Shown one piece after another: positions 44,878 to 54,895 of a stretch of 64,000 nucleotides of DNA; the first letter of the stretch is position 1; each line of letters starts with the position of its first letter. The stretch comes from Macrosoma leucophasiata (taxonomy: Eukaryota; Arthropoda; Insecta; Lepidoptera; Hedylidae). The notes under the pieces were generated by a model, which did no database searches, had not been told where the DNA came from, and saw nothing but the letters and a program-made list of their open reading frames with translations. Both the position numbers and the translations under genes were made by a program. The DNA is taken from positions 18,836,501 through 18,900,500 of the forward strand of contig JAWQUS010000027.1 of assembly GCA_036365455.1 (NCBI GenBank), read 5' to 3'.

Positions 44878-45204
44878 CGTAACTTCACGCCTGTAATCCC
44901 CGAAGGGGTAGGCAGAGGTAAATGCATGCATTCAAGCATACATGCAAACACCCACGATTCGCCGGTTACGTTTTGGCCCATGTAACAGGTGGCGAGCCTG
45001 TTGACATCTCCGGGCACATTACCAAACTTTGAGGTACTGGGAAATTTCCAGAAAATGGAAAAATCCCAATAGACCCAGAGATCAGACACCATAATGGTGA
45101 AAAAGCCTTTTTCACCATTATGTCTTATAACCCCTTACCCGGGAATCGAACCCAGGACCTCAGCGTAGTAGTAGTGGCCTGCTACCACTAGGCTACCGAG
45201 GCAG
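44878..45204 (-). mobile_element. SINE-C copy, full length
   Basis: On the minus strand the head starts CTGCCTCGGTAGCCTAGTGG then TAGCAGGCCAC. The B box is GGTCCTGGGTTCGATTCCCG. The body has GCCCGGAGATGTCAACAGGC and it ends CCTACCCCTTCGGGGATTAC then AGGCGTGAAGTTACG, followed by an A-run. It contains a perfect 16 bp-arm hairpin (45090-45122) that the sister copy at 22207 lacks. Confidence 0.85.
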
Positions 45205-45209
45205 TTAGC

Positions 45210-46100
45210 AGTGTACTCTAATCTATACTTATAATAAATCTGTAGAAGTGTAAATTCTGTACATTGAAAATATTGAAAAAATAAATACCAGGGGATGTTA
45301 CTAGACCGACACCGAACACAAATATGTGATTAGAAAAAATTTGACTGTCTGTCTGTCTGTTTGTTCAAGCATCACACAAAATCTACCGGTCCGATTACGA
45401 TGAAACTTGGTATTATTATACTTTAGCGTTTGGCGCACAACACTGGGTACTTTTTATCCCGGAAAAGTGTCTGTTTGTCTGTGTGTTTGTGCACGCTAAT
45501 TTCAGAAACGGCTTATTTGATTTGCAGTTTTCACTAATTGTGGTAAGTTTCACTTAACATTTAGTGTTTGTTTCATGTTAATCGGTTCAGAAATAAAAAA
45601 GTTACGACAATTTAAAGAATCATGTACCCATTATCGAACGTTTTTAAACTATTCTGTATCTATCTTCTGTCTTTTTTGGGGTACGGCACCCTAAAAAAAG
45701 ACAGATGAGGATCTAAAAGGTAAAAACGGACCCTATTACTAAACCTCCGCTGTCTGTCTGTCTGCCCGTCCATCCGTCTGTCTGTCACCAGGCTGTATCT
45801 CATAAACAGTGATAGCTAGAATTTTCTCAAATTATGTATTTCTGTTACCGCTATAACGACAAAATTAAATACTAAAAATACGAAAATGAAAATATTTAGG
45901 GGTCCAAGGCGGCATACAATAAACGTGTTTTTTTCGTATATTTAATAATAAACAATAACGGTAGCAAGTAGACGCTTAAAATTTTGACAGAATTTTTAGG
46001 TCGTATGTTGTATATTACCTTCTAACAAACGTATTTTTCATGCCATTTTTGTACGGAACCCTTCGTGCACGAGTTCGACTCGCACTTGGGCGGGTTTTTT
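45210..46100. repeat. Interspersed repeat K and related common lepidopteran repeat
   Basis: GACTGTCTGTCTGTCTGTTT, then CAGGCTGTATCTCATAAACA, and GTACGGAACCCTTCGTGCAC then GAGTTCGACTCGCACTTGGG occur in a series that I recall from many moth sequences. The last part is the complement of repeat K at 28770-28830. It has no coding frame. Confidence 0.5.
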
Positions 46101-46139
46101 CTCTGTTAGTAACATTAAGCATACAGTCGTATGCAATAC

Positions 46140-46240
46140 GTAAGCATACGTCCCGGCATAGAACAATCGCCGCTATGATCACCATTCAGCATGCCAAGCG
46201 TGGCAATTATGGCATATTCTTTCCTTATGACGCACAACAC
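46140..46240. repeat. Interspersed repeat H, fragment
   Basis: CATTCAGCATGCCAAGCGTG, GCAATTATGGCATATTCTTT and CTTATGACGCACAACAC match the end of the H copy at 38065-38225. Confidence 0.6.
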
Positions 46241-46297
46241 TTTTAGGAGCATCTTCGGGAAAGGCTTTGTCCAGCGGAGACGGATGGACGTCTTTCG

Positions 46298-46650
46298 GAT
46301 TTCGTTGATGTCGTTGGTGGCGTAGGTGTTGTTGGTGACTCTGGTGGTGGGTTTGGTGGCGTTGGTGGTGCTGGCGGTGGTTTTTAGAGGCGATGGTAGC
46401 ATTGGTGGGGTTGGTGACGTTGGCGGTGTTGTTGGTAGTTTTGGAGGCGTTGGTGGCATTGGTTGTGGTGGTGGTGGTTTTGGTGGCGTTTGTGTCATTG
46501 GCGTTTGGTGATGGTGGTGGCGTTGATGGCGTTGGTTGCGATCGTAGTGGTGGCGGTGGTGGAGGTGGTAGTGGTGGTGGTGATGGTATTGGTAGTGACG
46601 ATGGTGGTGGTGACAATGGTGGTGGTGGTGTTGGTGGCATTAGTGAGTAA
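46298..46650. repeat. Imperfect GGT/GTT trinucleotide-rich minisatellite
   Basis: About 350 bp of strand-asymmetric G/T sequence (GGTGGTGGTGTTGGTGGCAT type) is open in all three frames on the plus strand and two on the minus strand, giving Val/Gly-rich or Thr/Pro/Asn-rich translations. There is no start, splice or domain context, so the frames are compositional. Confidence 0.8.
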
Positions 46651-46659
46651 AAATGCACA

Positions 46660-46950
46660 ACGTTAACATTATTTTTTTTTCTTTTGCCGGCTCTTACGGA
46701 GTGCCTATATTATGCATAGATCTATCTTTTATCTTTCATTCTCTATTAGAAGCACTAATAGACCGAAAAGTTAGAAAACTTTTTAATAATTTTCTATAAA
46801 AAAATATAAGGTACCTACTTATGCATAGATGTTTAAAATGGCCCTTTCGAAAATACGGTACAGCAGAGGATGGATGCGCGTTTAAACACAATTTTTCGCA
46901 ATCCTAGCAGGCTGTGTGCTTTTATACCCGATGGCCATACGTCTAATACA
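46660..46950. other. Non-coding spacer, nothing recognised
   Basis: AT-rich DNA between the GGT repeat and the first mariner copy. Confidence 0.3.
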
Positions 46951-46955
46951 TATAA

Positions 46956-48240
46956 TAGGTTGGGGAAAAAGTCTTTTCGCATTATAGTATGTATGAATTT
47001 GTAATAAAATCTTTTTGGCTGAAGTATTTGTATCTGGCTGGTTTTGGTATCATTGAAAGTAAAAATTTTAAAGAACCTAATTCCAAATTCAAATTAGGCA
47101 AATGTGTGATTTTCATTTGTTTTTCGTACTGTCAACATGAGTGAATCTAATGAAGAAATTCGATACATTTTAAAATTTTACTACAAAAAAGGTAAAAATG
47201 CAACGCAAGCCGCGAAAAAAAATTTGCGATGTTTATGGACTTAGTGCAGTGTCTGTGAGAGTAGCACTAATTTGGTTTAAGCGTTTTCAATCCGGAAATT
47301 TTGATGTCAAAGATGCACCTCGCTCTGGTCGCCCTATTACGGATAAAATGGATGCCATTTTTTAAAAAGTGGAGCAAGATCGACATATCAGTAGTTATGA
47401 CGTAGCTGAAGAACTGAGAATTGATCACAAAACAGTTTTGGTGCATTTGAAAAAAGCTGGGTACAAAAAAAAACTCGGTCACCTCACGAGCTCACTGAAA
47501 GAAACCTAATGAACCGTGTACTTTTTTGTGATTTGTGATTCTTTATTACGACGTAATGAAACCGAATCATTTTTGAAGAAGCTGATAACTGGTGATGAAA
47601 AGTGGATCACGTACGACAAGAACGTGCGAAAAAGGTCGTGGTCAAAGGCCGGTCAGGCTTCACAGACTGTGGCGAAACCCGGGTTAACTCGCGATAAGGT
47701 GATGTTGTGTGTGTGGTGGGATTGGAAGGGCATTATTCATTATGAGCTATTACCACCAGGCAGGACTATCGATTCTGAACTCTACTGCGAACAACTGATG
47801 AGATTAAAGCAAGAAGTTGAGAGAAAGCGGTCGGAATTGATCAACAGAAGGGGTGTGGTGTTTCATCATGATAACGCTAGACCTCACACATCTATAGCTA
47901 CTCAGCAAAAATTAAGAGAGTTTGGCTGGGAGGTGTTAATGCATCCGCCGTATAGTCCTGACCTTGCACCTTCAGATGTCCACCTGTTTCGGTTTCTTCA
48001 GAATTCTTTATGCAATGTTAGGTTAACATCATGAGAGGACTGCCAAATCCACTTGTCGCGGTATTTTGATGAGAAGTCCCAAAATTTTTATAGTAATGGG
48101 ATCATGTCCCTACCTACAAGATGGCAAAAGGTTATCGAACAAAATGGTACATACATACTTTAGTTAAATTTAAATAAACGATATTAAAAATGTTTTGAAT
48201 TATCTTAAAAAATGCGAAGAAACTTTTTCCCCAACCTTAT
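46956..48240 (+). mobile_element. mariner transposon, copy 1
   Basis: It is bounded by AGGTTGGGGAAAAAGTCTTT then TCGCAT at the left and the complement ATGCGAAGAAACTTTTTCCC then CAACCT at the right. The flanks hold TA dinucleotides, as expected of mariner. It encodes one transposase gene in plus orientation. A near-identical copy lies 5.7 kb away at 52646-53934, same orientation. Confidence 0.92.
47137..48163 (+). pseudogene. mariner transposase (DD34D), inactivated copy 1
   Basis: Mariner transposase cuts and pastes the element at TA sites. It starts MSESNEEIRYILKFYYKKGK, with a paired helix-turn-helix region (AVSVRVA.IWFKRFQSGN, APRSGRPITDK). The catalytic domain has ITGDEKWITYD (first Asp), VFHHDNARPHT (second Asp) and YSPDLAPSD (third Asp, 34 residues after the second). 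Lesions are an extra T near 47221-47225 that shifts the frame to a TAG at 47242, TTT-TAA at 47363-47365, a deletion around 47475 that removes part of the linker before HELTERNLMN, and CGA to TGA at 48032-48034. From about 47510 to 48031 the catalytic core is open. Confidence 0.92.
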
Positions 48241-48556
48241 GAAACAGAAAATCCCTCAGGATTTGGTCCAATCACAGTAAACATACCTACTGTTAAATGA
48301 AGAGCACGTTACAAAGGTTACATGCCAAGCATGACAATGTAGTATAACCTTCATACTACTGAATGTCCCAAAGAAGGCGACAGATTGTAGCAGAAAAAAC
48401 ACAAAAAAAAAAATTATTCATACAAGTTAAATTCAAACTTTATTCTTCTTTTTTCTTTTATTTGAAGGAATCACAACAACCAACTTTTGGGTTATTCTGT
48501 CGACATCTGTTGTTTGAAGAGGATTTTGGATGACAACAGTATTGAATTCAAAAGAT

Positions 48557-48854
48557 ATTTTTTTTGCTATGAAGGTGGCAAACAAGCATGCCGTTAACAT
48601 TGATGTTAAGTGATGATTGCGTCCTATAGACCACGCAAAGACCAGAGGTCAAAATACTAATTATGCATAATTTTTATTCATGTCATGAATTTTCAAACAA
48701 TCATACAATTTACATTGATGGTTAGTAATACTGTAGCCAATAAATATCTGTATGAAATCACAGATTTCAATGTAGATGCGTTTCCACACCTCTGAGGTCT
48801 AATGAATTATGCCTCTGTGCCGGAAATAACAGCCGTACATTACAACCTGACCAA
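48557..48854 (-). mobile_element. SINE-A, two decayed partial copies in tandem
   Basis: 48557-48656 matches the 3' end (GGTGGCAAACAAGCATGCCG, CATTGATGTTAAGTGATGAT). A second, more diverged set of the same blocks follows (CAATCATACAATTTACATTG, TTATGCCTCTGTGCCGGAAA, CCGTACATTACAACCTGACC). Confidence 0.6.
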
Positions 48855-49481
48855 AATATGAAAAATGTTTAAATTGTTACAATATCAAGCATTAGATAAT
48901 TCAAATATATATAGGAATTGTTATTATATGTATATGAAAGTTCATTTAATGGTTTATATTTTTCTCCCTTTCTTTTTACGACTGTCAGTTTTTTTACTAA
49001 CCTACCTTGATAATATGATCTTAAAAATATGATATGTATACATGATCAATATATACATATATTGATCATGTTGTACACATTGTTTTTTTTCTCTAATAGT
49101 TTTTTTTTCTATATTGAGATTATATAGCTTTAATAACTTAATTTTTCTCAAATATATTGGAATTCCATCATATATGAGAAAAAAACAGGTTACTTATTTG
49201 TATGATGTTACTAAATGTATTTATTACTTATAAAGTGATTGTTATTATTTAAGACGAATATAATGTTCTTGTTGGATTTTAGAATTTATTGTTAGTCTGA
49301 TCTTCCAAAGTTTTAAAGTTTAAAGTTGTTGTGTTTAAAGTTACATTGATAGCCATCTTTAACTATGGTTAACATGCAATATCTAATAATCGTTTGAAAA
49401 AAAATCTAACACCTCAATGTTAATTCCTTGTCCCATATTTTTTTTAACATTGTATATTAAAATTCTTTCACTACATTTACT

Positions 49482-49545
49482 GTCGCAATAGTTCAGTGGT
49501 AGTGCTACATTGGGGTCCTGGGTTTAATCCCCAGGGGTAAGTGCT
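49482..49545 (+). repeat. tRNA-like SINE head fragment
   Basis: TGTCGCAATAGTTCAGTGGT then AGTGCTACATTGG and GGTCCTGGGTTTAATCCCCA resemble an A box and a B box (GGTTTAATCCC). The acceptor stem does not close into a tRNA, so this is probably the head of a degenerate SINE. GGGTCCTGGGTTCGATTCCC at about 40327 is a similar B-box piece. Confidence 0.45.
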
Positions 49546-49703
49546 ACTGGGATTTTTGTAAGTTTCCTAGTGGTGCCTTCCTAGTTAGATAATATGGCCA
49601 GAAATTAATTAATTTATTTTTACAAATATGTCTACCACTACTGGCATGAAACTTCATTGCTGTGTTTTGTGTTTAATAATGTTAATTAAATTATATTTTT
49701 CAG

Positions 49704-49793
49704 ATCAAACCAAGCAGGTCAAAATGTTTGCTGCTGCAACGTTGCCCATGAGATAAAGAAAGAAGGAGAGAAAAAAAGAAACATTAATTAATG
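49704..49793 (+). CDS. Candidate terminal coding exon (uncertain)
   Basis: A pyrimidine-rich tract and acceptor TATTTTTCAG precede about 30 codons: SNQAGQNVCCCNVAHEIKKE then GEKKRNIN-stop. The acceptor, the short charged and cysteine-bearing ending, and the element-poor AT-rich DNA downstream would suit a last exon plus 3' untranslated region. No upstream exon was identified, and chance is a serious alternative. Confidence 0.2.
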
Positions 49794-51718
49794 TGGTATA
49801 ATTTTCTGTTCTGACAACACTTGATATCATCTGAAGAATATCTCAGATTTGTGCTCAGACCTATTTATCATAAACTTCTTCTACATTTAATAAATATTTG
49901 GTTTCGTTAAATCCATTTTTGCAACTTGACGTATTGTAAATGAGTTTTAAAATCCCTAGTGTATGAATATTGATTTAACACCTAAATTCTAGATTTTCAA
50001 ATGAATGTATACATAAAATACAATATGAATAATGTTTAATTTATAGTAATATTATGTTTATAATATAAGTAGGTATATTAAAATGAACATACTTATACTA
50101 TATTAATATAACATTAAAATATGTTATACTTGGATACAGTCTACTGCCACTGTTTTACTGTAGGTAGGCGTTTCAATTCTCGTAATTTTCGAAAGCGTTT
50201 TTTCAATTTTATTTTTCATAGATCTAAGGAATATAATGTGGCCATAAGGTCGAAATGCCCTATAATTTGGAAAATATTGTGATGTTGTGTTAAGAAACTT
50301 TAACTTCGAATAATATTGCCAATATAATTTATACCTTCCTATGCACATTTCTCGAGAATTCTGAATGTAATTAAGTACATTTTATATAATTGTACCTATT
50401 TACCATTTGGATTAAATAAACTACGTATTTAATCATAATGATGAATATCCTCCTATTTATATTTATTATTTATTAATTAAGTTGATGAAACTTACATTCA
50501 GTAATTATCCTAAAGAGATTCACACTGAACAGATTACTATCTGTTATGGCAGACTTATTTTAATCTTACCTTGTTTAGACATATAACAAACAAATTTAAA
50601 ATATATTATGACTGGTCTAGAACTTACATTTTGTTGACCTTCATCATACGTCAGAAAAAAAGTAAGATTACAATCGGACTGCTATAAGCTATGATGGTAT
50701 GGCTACTGATAATATGACAGTATTCACTATTCTTTAATCCCAATGTAAACATAAAAAATAAGGATATGTATTTTTTTAAAAGTATTTTTAATATGTTTAG
50801 ATGTGGTTTTGGTTTGGAAGTATACGAAATTAAAATATCACGCAGTTCCTTCTATGGTAGATATGAAATTTCCTTAGTTTTAAGTGATTTATTAATGTAT
50901 ATGTTGTGATGCACAGGAAATTTATTATGAAAATTGTAAAATGAATTGAACTGGATTGACCTAATCCTAATATTCCCAATAACACATTCTCACAAAAATG
51001 GCAATGTTAATAATTAGAACCCTGAAAGTGTAACAATAAACCTGTCGATTATTCTGTAAGTTAATCGTAGAATTTACGCAGAATAAACATTAAACAAATA
51101 AATAAAACAATGAAATCTTCTTCCTTAAATTGAATTGTATTAAGAAAAAAAAGTATAAATAGCTATTAAATTATATTGAGAACCTTTAGGAACATTTGAA
51201 AGACTTGGAATTTACAGTTTTTTATTTATTTCTGCTGGGTTAAAGTATTTTAACCTAAAATATTCTACAGGTCCTCAAGATAAAATTCCAAAGCCGTTTC
51301 ATCTTGAACCTTATTATTTGTTCAGATCTCGCCATAATAGTTAAAAGAAAGGTGTGGCCTAAAAACAATTATATAAAATGTAAGTATCATTAGAAACATT
51401 CGCTCAAAAATAAAACAAAAAAGGTGGAACTAATTTGATACATTTTTAGAAATATGTGTGTATAAACAAAGTGATAATTTTTAACTTAATAATGTAAATA
51501 CATATGAGATCAGTTAATATTAACAATATTGTTATAAATAAATGTCTACTTTCTTTATAAAAGTTTCACAATAATTTAATTTAATTTGATTATAGGTTCT
51601 TACTGTTTATAGAACAGAAAACTAGAAATAAAGTAAATTGAACACGTTGAATAAAAAAATGTAATTGTTATGCGTATAATTGATATTGTTTTGTTTTGCT
51701 GAGTACACATTATTTTTG

Positions 51719-52032
51719 TTTTTATATTATTTCGCATTAACACATGCTTGTGAAATATTTTATTTTAAAGAAAAATGGAAAGAAAAATTTGACTTCAGGC
51801 GAGATTCAATAAACTGAAAAGTCTAATATCGGTTGCCTAACTAGCATGGTTGGCAATAGATGGCGCTACTGCTACCATAAAGCAAGGCAATAAATGTGAA
51901 GGAAAGATTTGACAAATCGGGCAGGACTTCAGTAGCTCAATTGGAAGAGCGGCTGGACTAGATTCCCAGTAGGCCGCGAGTTTGAGTCTCGCCTGAAGTC
52001 AAATTTTTCTTTCCATTTTTCTTTAAAATAAA
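51719..52032 (+). mobile_element. T element copy 2, with ~13 bp target duplication
   Basis: Left end: TTTTATATTATTTCGCATTA, ACACATGCTTGTGAAATATT, then AAAAATGGAAAGAAAAATTT and GACTTCAGGCGAGA. Right end: TCTCGCCTGAAGTCAAATTT, TTCTTTCCATTTTTCTTTAA then AATAAA. The right end is shorter than in copy 1. Flanks are ACACATTATTTTTG (51705-51718) and ACACATTATTTTG (52033-52045), a direct repeat with one T indel. That length fits target-primed retrotransposition better than a cut-and-paste transposon. The middle (GGTTGCCTAACTAGCATGGT, AGATGGCGCTACTGCTACCA) is shared with copy 1. Confidence 0.82.
51925..52001 (+). tRNA. tRNA-like sequence in T element copy 2 (probable pseudo-tRNA)
   Basis: Identical to 35856-35932 except that TTCGAGT in the T loop is TTTGAGT. 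Acceptor stem GACTTCA/TGAAGTC, A box TAGCTCAATTGG, the irregular anticodon arm and the T5 terminator downstream are all kept. Confidence 0.6.
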
Positions 52033-52045
52033 ACACATTATTTTG

Positions 52046-52640
52046 TATTTGTATTTATTGGTAATTAAATTATGAAAAAAAAACAAAATAAACCAATGTT
52101 CAGGAGTAGGGGTTTGTCTTCTTGTTTGTAGTGATGTTATGTTTATTATAATAAGAACATTCAGAGATTTACTGGCACAGTAGATTTTGTTTTTGTATCT
52201 AATAATGGCAATTTTAATTCTTTGCTAAGTTTGAACGATTATTTATTTTATGATCATGGTTTAATTTGACATAATTATCAATGAATGTATCAATTGTTAT
52301 TCTCTTCAGATATATGTTATTTGATCTATTACAAGAAAAAAAAAATTTCCAAGTAATTTAATTCATTTTCAAACTTTTAATCTTTAAACAATCGTTTCTC
52401 GAAAAGTTAAAGTGTTACTCGAAAATGTGATTTATTGTGAAGTTAAAAAGTCAGTGTAACTTCTTTTTTTTTGTATCAGTTCATATTATTAGAGGTTTAA
52501 CTAAAAAAATGTCATGTTTTAGGCCCAATTTCATATTAAGAGCAAAACAGATGTTTTTTTATACCCTAAGTTTAATAAAGCCCATGGTGATGTTTTTCTC
52601 AAAAATATTGACATTAGTGTAAGGCCCAGACGCCATAAGA
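52046..52640. other. AT-rich non-coding stretch, nothing recognised
   Basis: No gene or repeat was recognised. Confidence 0.3.
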
Positions 52641-52645
52641 TATAA

Positions 52646-53934
52646 TAGGTTGGGGAAAAAGTCTTTTCGCATTATAGTATGTATGCACTTATATTGTAAT
52701 AAAATCTCTTTGGCTGTAGTATTTGTATCTGGCTGGTTTTGGTATCATTGAAAGTTAAAATTTTAAAGAACATAATTCCAAATTCAAATTAGGCAAATGT
52801 GTGATTTTCATTTGTTTTTCGTACTGTCAAGATGAGTGAATCTAATGAAGAAATTCGATACATTTTAAAATTTTACTACAAAAAAGGTAAAAATGCAACG
52901 CAAGCAGCGAAAGAAAATTGCGATGTTTATGGACCTAGTGCAGTGTCTGTGAGAGTAGCACAAATTTGGTTTAAGCGTTTTCAATCCGGAAATTTGGATG
53001 TCAAAGATGCACCTCGCTCTGGTCGCCCTATTACGGATAAAATAAATGCCATTTTTGAAAAAATGGAGCAAGATCGACATATCAGTAGTTACGACGTAGC
53101 TGAGGAACTGAGAATTGATCACAAAACAGTTTTGGTGCATTTGAAAAAAGCTGGGTACAAAAAAAAAACTCGATATTTGGGTACCTCACGAGCTCACTGA
53201 AAGAAACCTAACGAACCGTGTACTTTTTTGTGATGCTTTATTACATGAAACCGAATCATTTTTGAAGAAGCTGATAACTGGTGATGAAAAGTGGATTACG
53301 TACGACAAGAACGTGCGAAAAAGGTTGTGGTCAAAGGCCGGTCAGGCTTCACAGACTGTGGCGAAACCCGGGTTAACTCGCGATAAGGTGATGTTGTGTG
53401 TGTGGTGGGATTGGAAGGGCATTATTCATTATGAGCTATTACCACCAGGCAGGACTATCGATTCTGAACTCTACTGCGAACAACTGATGAGATTATAGCA
53501 AGAAGTTGAGAGAAAGCGGTCGGAATTGATCAACAGAAGGGGTGTGGTGTTTCATCATGATAACGCTAGACCTCACACAACTATAGCCACTCAGCAAAAA
53601 TTAAGAGAGTTTGGCTGCGAAGTGTTAATGCATCCGCCGTATAGTCCTGGCCTTGCACCTTCAGATTGCCACCTGTTTCGGTCTCTTCAGAATTCTTTAT
53701 GCAATGTTAGGTTAACATCACGAGAGGACTGCCAAATCCACTTGTCGCGGTATTTTGATGAGAAGTCCCAAAATTTTTATAGCAATGGGATCATGTCCCT
53801 ACCTACAAGATGGCAAAAGGTTATCGAACAAAATGGTACATACATACTTTAGTTAAATTTAAATAAACTAGGTATATTAAAAAATGTTTTGAATTATCAT
53901 AAAAAATGCGAAGAAACTTTTTCCCCAACCTTAT
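52646..53934 (+). mobile_element. mariner transposon, copy 2
   Basis: It has the same ends as the copy at 46956 (AGGTTGGGGAAAAAGTCTTT ... ACTTTTTCCCCAACCT), flanked by TA-rich DNA. It differs mainly in scattered substitutions and small indels. One transposase gene is on the plus strand. Confidence 0.92.
52832..53852 (+). pseudogene. mariner transposase (DD34D), inactivated copy 2
   Basis: The N-terminal DNA-binding half is intact from the ATG through HISSYDVAEELRIDHKTVLV. An extra A in the run at 53159-53168 then shifts the frame to a TGA at 53198-53200. A 6-nt loss near 53235 removes residues before ETESFLKKL. AAG has become TAG at 53496-53498. The final part (FHHDNARPHT, LAPSDCHLF) is open to the TAG at 53850-53852, but YSPD has become YSPG. 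Lesions differ from those of copy 1, so each copy keeps parts the other lost. Confidence 0.92.
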
Positions 53935-54204
53935 AAAATGTTTACGCTAAAAGTTATAAACTTTAAAAAGCTGTTATTTATCTCAAAATATGTATGACTT
54001 TTGCGGGCTTAAATAGCCTCACTGTGTTTATTAAGGCCCAAAAGAGTGGTTTAAAAAACAATCATAATATTTATTCGTTGTATAATATTAAATATTCATA
54101 TATGCCTAAATATTCTGGAATAAAGGACAAGTTGATTTTAACCGAGATTTTCTTTCTATCCTCATTGTTTTTAAGAATATTTAAATATAAATCTGTGGCC
54201 TGGT

Positions 54205-54700
54205 GCTAAACGGGCCAAAGTACGTTTTTGTATGAAACGAGATTGTAATGCCAGTTTATTGTAAAAGTATAATATTTTTTTGTGCTAAAAGGGCGTTAGT
54301 GTATTGACAATCTTTCAAAAGTTACTATGTAAAAAAGGCCAATGTAGTGTGCGCTTTCATACAGTTAAGTAACAAAAATAAATGATAAAAGGGCTGCAGT
54401 ATACTTAAGCCGATAAGAAATTATTATTTTTCAGTTTCCTAGTAATAAAGTAAGAACTAAAACGATCAAAGTTAACATTAGCCCTTTTTGTGATATAATT
54501 TTAGTTTGCTGCTTTATTTATATTAAAGCAAAATAGACCAATGTATACATTGGTCCATATTGCACGAAGTCAGTAATATTTTACTATAATATCCAAGTGT
54601 TAAAAAGACCAAAGATAACTTTGGTCATATTTGCAACAAAGTGATGAATAAAAAATTAAAATGTTATCTCTGTTAAATAGGCATCAGATTACATTGGCCT
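54205..54700. repeat. Array of AGRCCAA(A/T)GTA-type motifs upstream of a gene start
   Basis: GGGCCAAAGTAC (54209), AAGGGCGTTAGTGTA (54289), AAGGCCAATGTAGTG (54337), AAGGGCTGCAGTATAC (54388), the perfect 20 bp palindrome GACCAATGTATACATTGGTC (about 54536), GACCAAAGATAACTTTGGTC (about 54608) and CATTGGCC (about 54693) recur every ~50-120 bp. Several are preceded by (T)GNTAAAA. They could be degenerate tandem repeats or a cluster of protein sites ahead of the ATG at 54896. Confidence 0.5.
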
Positions 54701-54895
54701 TTTTTACGTGAAACGAAACGACGTTTTGGTTGTTTATTCTGTGGTCCAGCGTGTCAAACGCCAGTCACGGTCAATGTTTATTTGTCAAACTAGCCGCGTT
54801 AATTTGGCGTTTAGTGTTAAAAATATTGCTTTCTATCTAAGATTAAATTATAATCTTTTCTTTTGTTGTGTGCTTGATAATAATTGCTTCTTACC

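Larger units (their letters stand above)
48870..51700. other. AT-rich, element-poor stretch
   Basis: Nearly 3 kb lacks the repeats that fill the rest of the window. It has a tRNA-like motif near 49482-49545, a candidate terminal exon at 49704-49793, and a 15 bp-arm palindrome ACATGATCAATATAT / ATATATTGATCATGT near 49042-49071. It could be a long 3' untranslated region, but the sequence does not show this. Confidence 0.35.

Noticed and set aside
45130..45204. Free-standing tRNA gene with B box GGTTCGATTCCCG
   Set aside because: The same head and body occur at 22207-22475. It is the head of SINE-C.
46179..46658. 159-codon Pro/Thr-rich minus-strand frame and Val/Gly-rich plus-strand frames
   Set aside because: They are translations of the GGT-type minisatellite with no start or splice context.
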